64,000 nt of DNA from the NCBI RefSeq assembly GCF_030269925.1, contig NC_085108.1:8350027-8414026 (forward strand). Direction: 5' to 3'. The notes under the pieces are model-generated. The model was not told where the DNA came from. It made no database searches and saw nothing but the letters and a program-made list of their open reading frames with translations. The position numbers and the translations under genes are program-made. Shown in pieces: positions 1-11,853 of this stretch. The number at the start of each line of letters is the position of its first letter. Within the stretch, counting starts at the first letter, position 1. This DNA comes from Bombyx mori. Taxonomy: Eukaryota > Arthropoda > Insecta > Lepidoptera > Bombycidae.

Positions 1-140
1 TGTAACTATACTGAGACCTTAGAACTTATATCTCAAAGTGGGTGGCGCATTTACGTTGTAGATATATATGGGCTCCAGTAACCACTTAACATCAGGTGGG
101 CTGTGAGCTCGTGCGCCCATCTAAGCAATAAAAAATAAAA
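1..140 (-). repeat. SINE-like repeat family A, copy cut by the window edge
   Basis: Read on the minus strand this starts with an A/T-rich run and the family head ATTGCTTAGATGGG, followed by the family's blocks about the place and the date-like spacing shared with copies at 7752, 8846, 12478 and 25603. It is cut off by the left edge. I remember this sequence as an abundant silkworm interspersed repeat (Bm1-like), but the name is not confirmed. It lies in what should be an intron of the plus-strand gene. Confidence 0.75.
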
Positions 141-611
141 AAATGCCTGTAAAGGCGATAAAAATAAATATATATTATCTTCTCTTTAGTTCAGCTACAG
201 AAGCGTGTTTTTGTTTTGTTTTATAGTCTGTTATCTATTTTTGCTTTTTTAATCATAAACGATGATAGTTTCATAGCGAGGAAGAGTCGGCTCTGTAGGG
301 TCTCACGTGTTCACTCATGTTCGTTCTATGAGTAATTACGTACTCAAACCATTTCATCCAACGCAACACCATTACACGGACTCTCACTGTCAACTTTGAG
401 CAACCAAGCTATTCCATCCGATGCTAGGTTCCGGAGAAGGAACCTGAGAAACAATTTGGCATCTGGTTTGTGTACGTTTTAACTCTCACAATCACATTCG
501 GCGCTCACAACCAGCAACACAAGTGAAATACTGCATGAGCTAAGGTTCATTGCATTAACTTACCATTTAACTACGTTTTTAGTGATTGACCAGCGTCAAG
601 TGACAAGTCTA
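141..611. other. Intronic or upstream DNA without recognisable gene
   Basis: No exon with good splice sites and no repeat I recognise. It lies left of the first exon found in the window and is probably intron of the gene continuing at 1013. Confidence 0.4.
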
Positions 612-900
612 TCTATACTAATATTATAAAGCTGAAGAGTTTGTTTGTTTGTTTGTTTGTTTGAACGCGCTAATCTCAGGAACTACTGGTCCGATTTGAA
701 AATTCTTTCAGTGTTAGATAGCTTATTTATTGATTAAGGCTATAAACTATATAACATCACGGTAAGACCAATAAAAGTGGAGCACCAACAAAGAATGTTT
801 CAAAATATTTTTACTTTCTACGTGAATGAAGTGGGGGGTAAAATTTAGCGTTATGCCAAAGTAACTATTCCACGCGGACGGAGTCGCAGGCAAAAGCTAG
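612..900 (+). mobile_element. Short non-autonomous Helitron-like element
   Basis: The element begins with TC and ends with CTAG, and sits between an A and a T, as Helitrons do. It carries (GTTT)n near its 5' end and a GC-rich potential hairpin (GCGGAC/GTCGC) shortly before CTAG. At 289 bp it encodes nothing. The internal wording matches a Helitron-type repeat I remember as widespread in moths and butterflies. It lies in the intron before the exon at 1013. Confidence 0.75.
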
Positions 901-1012
901 TATTATAATATTTCAACAGAATAAAACTTGTAATAAAACAAAATATAATGCTTGTGTTCACAGCTCGAGGTGTACATACATACATTATCATGTTGTACTT
1001 TTTACTTTTCAG

Positions 1013-2578
1013 GCTACGAGGAGTCGTACACAGTATCACAGCTGTCACCAAAGTCAGAAGCCGTGGAGAACGTGCCGCGGGGCGCGCTGCTGCAGACGAG
1101 TCAACTCGAGCGCGTGCCCTTCACGATAGAACCCAGCCGGTATGAAGAGTACGAGGCCGCGTCCGATCCACACGTCGTCGACGGTGAACAAGATGACCAC
1201 ATTATCGTGGCCCGCTCCGCCGACCCCGTCGGCAGGGAATCGAGGTCTATCAATGTAGATAGCATTCCCTCCTCCAACAATGAAATAGACAACGAATTAG
1301 AAATACACAACAAAAGAAAATATTATGATATACATCCGACTAAGACTGTAGACTATTACTACAGCGATGATGACGTAATCTTGTCTTCCGAGGGCTTCGG
1401 GGACAGACTAGAGTTCAAGTTTCCGGGGGAAGGGCAGCGGGTCCCCAAGGCGCGTGCACTGGCGCCCTCGGGACCCAGGATCCGGCCCACTGCAGTGCAA
1501 CCGATCCTCGCGACCATCAGCCCTAAGGACGAGGCGAGGCAGAACACGGAGATCCAGAACATAATTACCGGTATAGTCAAACTCCTGAACGGGAACGTGA
1601 ACGTCCAGGCCAATTCTCAACTGCTGAACGGGCGTCCCGGTAGACCTATGGCGTCGAGGATTAACAACCGTGGCCCGCCGCGCATCTCCGACCTGCCCCC
1701 GGACTTTGACAAGTTGATGATCACGCCTCCCCCGCATCCGTTTGCACCCACTAAGATTCCGCCTCCATACCCTTTCGACCGGCCTCACCATGGGGTCAAT
1801 TTACCCGATCAAATTGTGCCTCCAATGAATCGCCCCGGGATCCGCCGCCCCATGCCGCCGTGGCAGAGACCGCGTCCTCGTCCGCCCAACAGAAAACCAA
1901 ACCCGAACCTCCCAGCTTACAAACCGGTGCAAATACCTCAGGACCTCATCGGTGAACTGTCTCAAGAAGATCTCACTACACCAGATAACGATACGACACT
2001 ACAGAATAATATCAGCCAAGATGAGATCACGTTCACTCTTCCTGATCTTAATACAACCGAGAGTTATAAAGAGGAGACGAAACCAGATGCTCCCGAAACT
2101 ACTAGCAGCACGAGCACCACGACCACTTCGACAACGACAACGACAGAAGCTTCCACGACGACTAGCACGACAACGACCACAGAGAAGCCGACCACTACAG
2201 AGCAGATCACCACCACAGAACAACCTACTACCACCACGGAGAAAGCAACTACAGAGAGAACGACAACAACTGAAAAAGCTACCACGAGTTCGGAGGTGCC
2301 TAAAACAGAGAAACCGATAAAACAAGAGAAAGATAAAAAAAAGGAAATTACTGTGATCGAAAAAGACAAAAAACACAAAATCGATGAGAAGATAGGTAAC
2401 AAAACGAGTAAGAACGAGACGGCATTCGATCAAATAGTACAGTCTTCGGTGCCCTTTGTGACTAGTTCCTCGGTGATAGCTCCGACGCCCACCGAGGGCC
2501 TGCCGTCGCACGCGCCCGCCGTGCCGGTCTCCAGTGCCAGTATAGAGAGCTCATCCATCAATTCTCAGCCGATACCTC
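1013..2578 (+). CDS. Large mucin-like ectodomain exon of the EGF/SEA gene
   Basis: A 1,566-nt open exon preceded by TTTTACTTTTCAG and followed by GTAAGT. It encodes 521 codons of low-complexity ectodomain. First comes an acidic stretch, then a Pro/Arg-rich segment (about residues 230-320), then a Thr/Ser/Glu block (about 360-430, from about 2095 to 2300) that would be a dense O-glycosylation substrate. A Lys/Glu-rich stretch follows. The reading frame is open leftward to 952, but the acceptor at 1011-1012 fits better than translation from within the intron. Confidence 0.85.
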
Positions 2579-5500
2579 GTAAGTGGAAATACTAATACTT
2601 CCTCTACTTCTGTTCCGAGTGTTCCACTAACTTCTCTAATAGGTACGCGCAGCAATGTGGCGGGGACTAGTTAGTGGAGAGTTTTACCTAATGTGTTTTG
2701 TGTTTAATATTCAGCTTCCCGAGATATACATTACCACCCGTACCGTCCTCGGCCGGGCATAGTCCTGGACGACCCGGAGTTCAAGCCGCACGGGCGACCT
2801 CACCGCCAGGACGCGCCCGTGGTCACGGCGCACGACACTCGCCTGCCCGGCTACGGGGAGATCTTCGACGTGACCGTCTCCGCAGTACAGGGACCGGGGG
2901 AGAAGGGAGGCTCCGGTCAGTAACTTTATTTAATTATAATTTGCTCGCATTGTTTTAATAATGGTTCTGTCATATAAGATATATAAGAAAAGTTCTAAAA
3001 CATGGTATTTTATGTATGGGGTTGGAGCTGATAGCTCTTGACTGAATTACGACAGATAGTTATACCATCGCTTATAGACATTACTAAAAGCTAGGCCGCA
3101 GCTGAATGCACTGAATGCATCATTTCACTTATTGTGTTCTGAGCTCATGAAATGTTAACAGTCCACATAGAGACGGTAAACCTGTCACCGCACGGCGAAC
3201 AAGACATCATAGTGTCGGCTTCCGGCTCGCAAGGGTTCGTGTCCATCGACGGGAAGAGGACCTACCTCAATCTCTTCGACAGCTCGACCCCGGACGCGCA
3301 CCTCGCGCCCACCAGGGTGCATACGCTGCCGATGTCTGGTAAGTTCGCTAAGTCAAACTTTACTCTTTCTCTACAAGTTGGTGTGACACAATATGCCGTA
3401 GTTGGGTAATACTTGATAGCCGATCCGCCAGTGGCTGACCTTACCTTCCTAGGGGTGGGGGTTGGTCAGACGAGGAGGTAAGGATTCCACTATGCGGGAG
3501 ACATGCAATCCTGTTCTTAGGTGACGTGTCACTGTCGTTGCTTTGCTGCGTTGTCGCTGAGGGCGGAGGTTGGGTCTGGAGGGTTTGTTTGAAGGCACCG
3601 CAGCGGACCTTCAGTTGGTATGTGTACGAGTGTGCGAGTACGCAGATCTGGTGCTCATGTTTTGTTTCATCGTATACTCATTTTGTTCGTTTAGAAATAC
3701 CTGTGGCCAGATTATCCAACGGTGAGATCGCGTTACTTTCATTGCGGTTGGTAATTGTTTCAGATATATTATTGCCAACAAGCTATTGAGTGTATGTTTG
3801 CAATCGAGAGTGTTTTTGTTGTTAAAATATAGTGCTAACAATACTGCACAATGCACATGTTTGCTTCCAGCCCCGCCGCACGCGTCGCACCAGCCGCCGC
3901 CCGGACCTGACACACCAAAGGTAGAACATGCTCAACACGACCAACACTCTCCAACACTGGGCACGGGAGTGGCCATACCCACAGATGACGTACCACCTCC
4001 TGTGAGAAGACCGGTGATGCATAGACCTCAAGGATATAGGAGACCACAGCCCACTGTCAGGTCGGTTATCACATTATTTACCGGGGTGAAAACATATCCA
4101 CGTGTCGAAATTCTTTGGTCATAAATAATATGCACATGCATGGATGGCTTCCAGGATCGACACGTGCATCGTGGGCGACGACTCGACCTGCGACCTCGCC
4201 CAGAATGAACGCTGCAGGACCGAGGCAGGTACGTCCTCTGTAACGTGGAGCCTCCCTGTGTGGGGGGTCAAGTTGCAGAACAACATCGTCCGTCTCGCTC
4301 CCTCATAGTTGTGTTACCTGTGAACTGTGACGGGCTGGTACACTGAACAAGGCAATAGCTCCAGTGTACACCCGGTGTATAGATCGCAATACTGAAGCTA
4401 AATTTTGAGACAAAACATCAAAATGAATGACTCGCAACAAGCTGTGCTTAGCGACAGAAGGCGCCCAGCTCGGCGGTGAAGGAATGTGGCGAGTCCATGC
4501 GTTAGTTCACATCCCCGTCCCCCGTCACTATGAAGTTCATGGTATTCTTATCTAGTTACTGCCATGACCCTTATCCTCGGAGCAATGTTCACCTTGTAGC
4601 AAAGTTTAAGTTCAAATTTTCAAAGGTTCAAAGGAACGAACTCTTCATCCAGTATTTCCTCCCCGAGTGCTGTCATATGTCTTGCTTCATGCTGGATGGT
4701 AATGGGGCCGGTGTGCGCAGGTATCTCTAGCTGCGGGTGTCGCGCCGGCTACGGGAGACGCGTGCACCGCGACCCCTGCCGGAGGGTCACGGCCCTGCTG
4801 CTCGCCGTCAGGATCGACAGGATGTACGACACCAAGGTGCGCACCGCGGGCGGGAAGGGCGATGAGAAAGTGTAAAGCTGCGCAATACATAGCTTAAGTA
4901 CAAAGATACCTGTACTGATGAAAGACATCGTTGTGTTCCAGATAACGTGGGACCCGAAGCTGGCCGACAAGGACTCGGAGCTGTACCAGCAGCTCAGCTA
5001 CGAGGCGCTCAGAGCCGTTAGTACTGTTTTGTTTGTGTTGGCTGAGTTTGTATGGTTGTGTTGAAGACAGTTGAATGTCCCAACGCAAGACTAAGGGCGT
5101 CCGTGACCGAAGTGTGATGTCCGCTCCTGTTGCCAGATCGACTCCGCCTTCTCGATGACTCCGTTCTCCGATGAGTTCGTGAGCGGCTCCGTGAACTCGC
5201 TGCACACCGACGACGAGCGCGCGGTGTTCGTCAACTACACCATCCTGGTGAGTCCAAGCGCGCGCCGCCGCCGCCCGCTCGGCACGGACCGGTCGTGATC
5301 TCTCCTGTCTCCCGCAGATGCAAGAGAGCCCGGAGTCTGTCCGTCCGGCGGTGGGGTCAGAGATACAGAAGCAGCTGGTGGGCGTGCTGCGGAGACGGAA
5401 CAACAACCTTGGAGCCTCCGCCCTCCACGTGCGCTCCCTCGCGGGCAGCGTGCCGCCCCTGCACGGTGAGTACCCCACACCCTCATACTGTGCCAGTCGC

Positions 5501-8500
5501 GTACTGCGGGTACTCGATATTCTGTTCTTCAGTTTTTCACTTTCTATTATTATTGTGAATGATTGTATGAGTGAGCGTGCTCCTGACCGAGCTGGTGCAC
5601 AGTGACCACCGGAGCGCCACGCTCCTCGGGACTTGCGATTTAAGTGTCAGTCGTTTTGTAGAACGGCTGCCCCATCATTAAACCGGAACGCATTACTGCA
5701 TCGCGGTGGAAGTGTTGCGGAAAGGTTGCAGTACAGGTGGTGGTGGTACGTCCACTCCATGAGCATGGTGGTACTTAGAAGAAAACCAATCAGTAGTAAA
5801 CGTACCGCCCCAGAACCTTTGTATAAGAATGATTACGTTTCACTTCCTCCACGATCAGTATCCTTCCCTCCCACACAATTATCTCAATAACGCCATCCCA
5901 TTACAGATTTGGACGAGTGCTCGTCTCCGGAGTTGAACGACTGCCACCAGCTCGCCACCTGCACCAACACCTGGGGCGGATTCAAGTGAGTCTTTCTTGT
6001 ATTACATTTATATTAAGTAGATAAAGACATCTTATAGAGTTCGTGGAACACCGCAGAACCGCAGAGAAGAGTTGGGTCTTGACACTCATGTGATGCATCA
6101 ATTTGTTCCAGATGTGCGTGCCCGGAGACGACCCTGGACCCTGCAGGGGAGGGGCGCGAGTGTCGGCAGTGCGGCGCCTCCCTGTGCTCCGATCGCGGGG
6201 AGTGCGCCTATCGACAAGGGCAGCCGACCTGCAGGTATACCGTGAGCTTTACTATTACAAGTTTAAATATAAAGGTACTTGTGTCGTTCTCTCTACACGT
6301 GCGACTTCTGCACTCTTCTACGTTGTCCGATAACTCCTTGGATAGGTAATTACACATCGCAGTGTGCGGGTCGGGGCACCAGAGCACCGTTGTCAGTTCT
6401 CACTGTGGCAACTCTCAGTGTGCGTAGAGTTCCCACCGCACAGTTACGAGGCGGTCCCGAACTCGGCGACAGCCTGGCCCGCCCCGCTGTAAGCGCTATG
6501 CTATGTGCAGTTGCCGGTCGGGGTACTACGGGTCGCGCTGCGAGGTGGACGGCGGCGTGGTGGGGGCGGCGCTGGGGGCCTCGCTCGCCGCCGCGCTCGT
6601 CATCGCGCTCACACTCGCCGCGCTGCTCGCCTGGAGGTGCGTACACACACGGGGGCACGGGGGGCAGCGGACACTCACATGTGGGCACGAGACAAGCGCA
6701 CGTCTGGGGACGGCCGACAAGTGACACAAACAGATGGTAGGATGGGAGGGAGGTAACAATTACGCGGGGGAAAATATAATTATCAGTCACACAGTGATCA
6801 TACACTTGGGTACTCACACGGGACCATGGGGGGGGGACAAGGGACAATCACACACGCAGGTGTCCGTTATCATACATTATTTAATAGTTAGCAATGGACA
6901 TACACATTCAATCATGATCGCATTATATAAAATTCGTGGCCCATATCCAGGTGCTTATTGCACGAGGGTAACCAGCTGGTACACGAAGACACTATCCAAA
7001 GGGAAAGTTTTTACGTTTGACTGTTTCTTACACGGTTTTATAAAAATAACTGACGGATATGGGTGAAATTTCAGACAAAGATAGTTTGGGGATATAACTA
7101 CGACAAAGGGAAGATCTTCCACCGCGCGGATGATATTGCTCGGTAGACCGACGGTCCACTTGTATAACGTTGTTGTTCGGCAAGCAATTGTATCTAAGCG
7201 AGCTTGAATCGGGCATTGGTCAAATATCTTGTGTTCTATGATGTCTACCGCCAGTATAGTTCACAGCATGGATTGACACAGCAAGTTTTTTATTATATTA
7301 CATGATATGGTCCGGGCAGCGCCGGGTGTATCTGCTGCAACAGAGATGACACTGTGTTCCCTTGTCGGTGCTTATGTACTCTACAGCTGCTGGCAGTTTG
7401 TCAGCGACCACTGTTTGTCCAGAAAAAGCGCAACATGTTGTATTGTTTCTTAATAAAAACCGCGAGTAGTGCTGCGGGGCACGTCCGAGCCTCACTCATG
7501 TGCTTGCTCCACAGCCGCAAGTGGTCCCGCGAGCAGAAGGCGGTTGGTTCCCCAGTGTTCAACTACATGACCGCCAACACCGTGAAGACGCCGCCGGTGG
7601 GACAGCCGCCATACCAGGTACTCCGCCCCACCACTTCTCACCTCCTAACTAACTTTGCCTTCCGACAGTAGAGACTCATTGATTATCTGGCCGAAGTAAT
7701 GTCCATAGCTAACTTCCGTAACAAGAATACCTGTAGACATATTTTTTGAATTGCTTATATTGGTAATCGAGCTCACCGTCCGCCTAAGTGGTCACCGGAG
7801 TTCATAGACATCAACAATGTAAATGCCGTCACCCATCTTGCGACATGTGGTTTAAGTCTCAATTTAACAGTGCAAGGGCTGCAAGGGTCCTTCAAACCGA
7901 AACGCATTACTGCTTCACGGCAGAAATAGGTAGGGTGCTGGCATCTGCGGACTTACAAGATGTCCCACCACCAGTGAGATCCCAGTATTTAGTAGTCCGC
8001 GTTACGGTTGCGTCAGTAGTCGCGTCAGTAGCCGCGTCAGTAGTCGCGTCAGTGGTCGCTTCAGTAGTCGCGTTCGAGTTGCCTGGTGTGCACGGTCGCG
8101 TGTGAGGAAGGCAGCTACAGGTTGGCTGGTCCGCAGGTGACGCTGGAGGAGCGGCTGCGGTGGGCGCAGATCGCGGAGGCCATGGCTGCGCACTACGCCG
8201 TGAGTACCAGCCCTCGGATCATTTTCTGGGAGTCGAGTCGGGAAGTGTTAATGCATCCACCATACGTGTAGCTCTGACGTGATCTCTACACCCCCCGGTC
8301 TTTACCTGTGTCGATCTCTCCAGAACTCCACGTTAGGTTAGCATGAGGAGAGGTCGGTCAAAACTACTTGTCATAGTGTTTCTGTTGGAGGTCCCAAACG
8401 CCCAGCGCCGCCGACGACACGGCTACAGGTTGCGAACCAGCTGGTACATTTATAATATAACTAGCCACCCGCCCTATAGCCGAGTCCCGCGATGCTACCC

Positions 8501-10442
8501 GCGCTTATTGTCGTACGGCGGGTGACGCCGCAGGGTGAAGCTAGTCTAAAAAAAGCCTAAGTTACTCCTTGTATCATCAGCTACCTATCAGTCTCGTCTC
8601 GTCAAAATCAGTCCAGCCGTTCCAGAGATTAGCCGGAACAAACAGGCAGACAAAAATAAAATATATACTACTACTAAAATATATAAAATGTATACTTACT
8701 TACGTATTTAGTAAAAAGTGCTTATTTTATTATTACAAATAGACACTCCAATTTTATTTATTTGTATAGATAAATAAACTGTGGCAAACTGTAACAAAAA
8801 AGGAGAAAAAAATAAAGATTGTGCTCAGAATACGAAAAATTTCTATTTTTTTTATAGCTTAGATGGGGAGACGAACCCACAGCCCACCTGGTGTTAAGTG
8901 GTAACTGGAGCCCTTAGACAACTATAACGTAAATGCGCCACCCACCTTGAGATGTAAGTTCTAAGGTATGAAATATAGTTACAATGGCTGCCCCACCCTT
9001 CAAACCGAAACGCATTACTGCTTCACGGCAGAAATAGGCGGGGTGGTGGTACCTACCCGCGCGGACTCACAAGAGGTCCTACCACCAGTAATCCAGTTCT
9101 CCGACTTGTTATTATTTTGTGAGCGGCTCGTTCCCGACCCGGTGCGGTCCGGTGTCGTGGTGCTGACCGCGCACCGCTCCTGTGTTGCAGCCGGAGCCGC
9201 AGAGCATGACGACGCGCCCCTCCTCCGCCATGTTCGGCGCCTACCCCACGCTACCCCCCGCGCTGCCCCCAGTGCCGCTGCCCAGGTACCACTTCGTTAC
9301 TTTTTTTTCCCTACCTAAGCTGATAGCCTTGAGAGGCTATTTCAGCGTAACCTTAACTAGTAGGTGAGCTCACGGGGCTCAAGCCTGACGACGTTGCTTA
9401 CGCAAACCCTAGCAGAATATACCAGAGGATCGGAAACGCGACCCACTGAGAAGATCCGGCGAGAAACTCAGTGGGCTGTGTTTAATTTACTCACCGAACC
9501 CTTCGTTGCAAGCGACGGTTTCGACGAGAACGATGACCGGTGTTTGAGGTACCTAAAAGCACCGTTAGTGGATCGGGAGGATCCGAGATGACGTGTTTGG
9601 GGCGACGTCGACTGCTTTCCATTCTGTCCGCAGGATCGGGAATGAGTCCGTTACGTGTGACGTAGTGACGTGTTGTCCATGCGCTTGAATTTGCTGAAAT
9701 TGAATATTACATTTTAGTGACAATAAGCTTACAGTTTTAGTTAGAGAAAAAAACCCACCTCACGTCTCCCAAGTAGATGGTGACATCTACATGGTTGTGT
9801 CCGTGGGCGCTCGGAACACGAGCTTCACTTGCAACTAAATACAGTATACGTGTTTTAAGATTTCGATGGACGTGCCGTTAGAACATTGGGTACGGACTCA
9901 TCTCACGCTGGCATGTGTGGGTGGTCGTCCAGTGAGCACGTGCTCAGCTGTGTGTGTGTGTGTGCAGGATGGGAGTCCACGGCGTGAACACGGTGACGTC
10001 ACGGGCCAACACCGCCGCCTCGCACCACAACCTCTACGGTCAGTATTCGAGTCGCCGACTCACAACAGATCCCTGCGCGATCTTTAGACGATCGATTTGT
10101 AATTGTGAATAATTTATAATTCGGTCAGGGTACGGCGGGCCGCTGACGGTGGACTCGTCCGGCTCGGAGTCATCCGGGCCGCTGCCGGACCGGACCGACC
10201 TGCTGATGCCGCGCCCCAAGTCCCGCGCCAGGACCCTCCAAGTACGTATTGCATCCTCCGCGCGGCGCTCCCCTCCGCCGGCCGCGAGGGCGCGCCCTGA
10301 TAGCACTGGTACGTTCCAGAGCCAGAACAACATCTACTATGACGTGGACTACGAGAACGCTCCGGAGCCGCTGTACGGCACCAAGGGCATCCCGCTGTCC
10401 ACCTACAGCGTCAGCAGGGGACCGCCCTTCTACAGGCCCTGA
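1013..10442 (+). CDS. Single-pass membrane protein with mucin-like, EGF and SEA domains (5' partial, 18 exons)
   Basis: Exons by GT-AG sites: 1013-2578, 2715-2915, 3162-3338, 3871-4060, 4155-4228, 4721-4836, 4942-5016, 5137-5247, 5318-5465, 5907-5985, 6112-6234, 6511-6636, 7515-7617, 8137-8199, 9191-9285, 9968-10038, 10129-10241, 10320-10442. The 3,554 nt stay in one frame to a TGA, giving 1,183 residues plus a split first codon. The domain order is a disordered Pro/Thr-rich ectodomain (about 1-710), EGF (about 712-755), SEA (about 755-885), calcium-binding EGF (887-935), EGF (937-965), transmembrane helix (about 968-994) and cytoplasmic tail. SEA-EGF membrane proteins generally act at cell surfaces or in extracellular matrix. 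I do not recognise the specific gene. The start codon and any signal peptide lie outside the window. Confidence 0.88.
4155..5465 (+). CDS. Exons for EGF-like unit 1 and the SEA domain
   Basis: Five exons (4155-4228, 4721-4836, 4942-5016, 5137-5247, 5318-5465). The first two give six cysteines in EGF spacing, ending in CGCRAGYG and DPC. The SEA fold follows: a strand with VRIDRMYD, a helix rich in Leu/Gln/Tyr, IDSAF, then a strand pair ending in VFVNYTI. Many SEA domains self-cleave at a GSVVV-type site. The aligned turn here reads SGSVNS and then a Thr-Asp-Asp loop, so the cleavage motif is not obvious and the ectodomain may stay covalently attached. Confidence 0.8.
5655..5745 (+). repeat. 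Degraded SINE-like family A fragment
   Basis: Part of the family A core around CCGGAACGCATTACTGC can be recognised, with many substitutions and a following GGTGGTGGTACGT block. It lies in the intron before the EGF exon at 5907. Confidence 0.6.
5907..6636 (+). CDS. Exons for EGF units 2-3 and the transmembrane helix
   Basis: Exons 5907-5985, 6112-6234 and 6511-6636. The first starts with DLDEC and contains CTNTWGGFKC, the calcium-binding EGF signature. The next EGF contains CQ/CR-type spacing and closes with CRSGYYGSRC. A glycine/alanine/leucine-rich helix of about 26 residues follows directly and ends at a Trp-Arg stop-transfer boundary. This places the EGF units extracellularly next to the membrane and the rest in the cytoplasm. 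Confidence 0.85.
6637..7514 (+). other. Intron following the transmembrane exon
   Basis: No coding exon or known repeat seen. It contains short GGGG runs and CA-rich stretches near its 5' end. Confidence 0.5.
7515..10442 (+). CDS. Exons for the cytoplasmic tail and stop codon
   Basis: Exons 7515-7617, 8137-8199, 9191-9285, 9968-10038, 10129-10241 and 10320-10442 encode about 190 residues. The tail starts with a basic SRKWSREQK stretch. It has a short amphipathic helix (VTLEERLRWAQIAEAM), Pro-rich segments (TLPPALPPVPLP) that could bind SH3 or WW domains, and several tyrosines near the C-terminus (NIYYDVDYEN) that could be phosphorylated. It ends FYRP-stop. The acceptor before 9968 has an unusual (GT)n tract. 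Ligand and kinase ideas are inference. Confidence 0.78.
7752..7984 (+). repeat. SINE-like family A copy
   Basis: A nearly full but diverged copy: the head block with GAGCTCACC, the ATAGACATCAACAATGTAAATG block, CCTTCAAACCGAAACGC and ACTGCTTCACGGCAG are all present in order. It ends at CCACCACCAGT. Intronic. Confidence 0.75.
8005..8075 (+). repeat. 12-bp minisatellite, GTCAGTAGTCGC type
   Basis: About five to six head-to-tail units of a 12-bp motif (GTCAGTAGTCGC with single changes), just after the family A copy and upstream of the exon at 8137. It lies in an intron, so the open frame across it is not evidence of coding. Confidence 0.8.
8440..8665 (+). repeat. Decayed lepidopteran interspersed repeat tail
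   Basis: Contains the blocks ACTAGCCACCCGCCC and GTCCAGCCGTTCCAGAGAT followed by an AAACAGGCAGACAAAAAT tail. I remember these as a common moth transposon 3' end (RTE- or Helitron-related). The family is not assigned. Intronic. Confidence 0.5.
8846..9095 (+). repeat. SINE-like family A copy, nearly full length
   Basis: Runs from a T-rich head with GCTTAGATGGGGAGACGA through GCCCACCTGGTGTTAAGTGG, GCGCCACCCACCTTGAGAT and CTTCAAACCGAAACGCATTA to the terminal CCTACCACCAGTAAT. Lies in the intron before the exon at 9191. Confidence 0.85.
9300..9646 (+). repeat. Interspersed repeat family C, copy 1
   Basis: Starts with a T run and CCCTACCTAAGCTGA and ends at GCAGGATCGGGAATG. It closely matches 14779-15149 over most of its length, with a short internal deletion around AACCCTAGCAGAAT. 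It does not encode an identifiable protein. Intronic in the EGF/SEA gene. Confidence 0.8.
10242..10319 (+). other. In-frame 78-nt mini-intron (optional coding segment)
   Basis: It starts GTACGT after CAA and ends TTCCAG before AGC. Its length is a multiple of three and it has no in-frame stop. If retained it would add 26 residues rich in Ser, Arg, Pro and Ala to the cytoplasmic tail. Confidence 0.5.
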
Positions 10443-11853
10443 CCAGGAGCACGCTTACATTCAGGCGAACAATACGCTTGTTGACACAACACTATTGTTA
10501 ATTCACGATGATGAATATGGTGCTCGTTGAAAATATTGAAATATGAATTTGTTAGAAAATAATTAGCTTACACGTTGCATGCTGGAGCCCCAGCTTACTC
10601 CATTGAGGTCTCTGAGGCCACCTTTGTGTGTCCTCGCTCCGGCGCTGGACTGTCTGTGTCTGGAGACGGCGCTCGGATCGAGTTCCACCGCGTTATAATC
10701 TTAACCTAACCACATACACATGTATATACTCTTTCTGCGGGAAAGGGATAGAATATCCCTCCTCATTTTCAACCAAAAAAAAACCCTAGTCTGATCTGCA
10801 CAAGCACCTGAATAACTCCTTCAATGTGACCCCCCGCCCCCCGGCCCTGTCGAGCGCGGGGTCGCATCGCCCGGGTGGCGGCGTTATACCGGGACAACAT
10901 CCGACCTTCTGGATGTGTCCCTCGACTGTTTATCCTGAGGACGGATCTGCACTGCCCCCGGGGACGCGCGTCTGCCCCCCGGGCTGGTGGCTGGGCCGAC
11001 CCCGTGGCGATGTTAAGTGTATATATAATGATTAGAATTAATTAGTAGCACGGTGTTAGCGCTGAGGACGTTAGCTACTCAGTCCTGCGGGGGCGGAGCA
11101 GGTCCCGCCCCCTCGGGGACTATGTACCACAATGTAGTCTGTGCTGTGTGTCCTGTGTGACGCGCACGACGGGCACGTGTGCTCATGAGCTCATGGCCCG
11201 GCGATGGTTCATCGAGATCCTCGTCTGCTCACGAATAATAATTAAATTATATAATTAAGAAGAGTCAAGTGGGTACCTATACGTAGGCACGGCAGCTTTA
11301 CACGAGACCATGGTCAGCGACAACAATATTGATTTACTGTGTGTATATTTTTGTTACTGATATATCAATGATTTTTGTAACTAATTTTTAACTATTTTCA
11401 AATGTTGTTTATGGACAAAACTAAAGATAATAAAATAATGTCGGTTGACGAACAGACGAGCCAACGCTACGGGGTCGTTGTGTGTCTGCCCGCGGCACAC
11501 CGGCACGTGCATTTAGTAGTGCATAGTGCGCACGTGCACACGAGCACATGTGCACTTGTGTGATTACCTCAGGTCGGCGCATCGAGCGTTGCATTTTGTA
11601 CTGTGTTTATATTGTTATATATATATATGTATAGATAGTTATGTTTGTGGAATATACGAATACAACGAACTATTGTCTTTTATTTTATGCCTATCCTTAG
11701 AACTAGATTGAGATAGAGGGAGAGACGGAGGCCAGGGGCGCTCACAGATTAACCTACATACAGTACCTGTTATAACACCTGTATGTAGACTGTACCAGTG
11801 GTCCACGAGGGTCCGGGCCGACTCTTGGGCAGGGTCGATTTCTGAGGAGTAAC
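10443..11853 (+). other. 3' untranslated region and downstream flank of the EGF/SEA gene
   Basis: Follows the stop codon at 10440-10442. No further exon is visible. The most plausible transcript end is near the AATAAA at 11429. Beyond that the DNA is CA/TG- and AT-rich with no recognisable gene. Confidence 0.5.
11429..11434 (+). terminator. Candidate polyadenylation signal AATAAA
   Basis: Canonical hexamer about 990 nt after the stop codon of the plus-strand gene. I see no earlier canonical hexamer in the 3' flank. Confidence 0.45.

Noticed and set aside
1408..2511. Minus-strand ORFs (127 and 170 codons) opposite the large ectodomain exon
   Set aside because: Antisense shadows of the Thr/Pro-rich codons. 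The plus frame has splice sites and joins in frame to 17 more exons.
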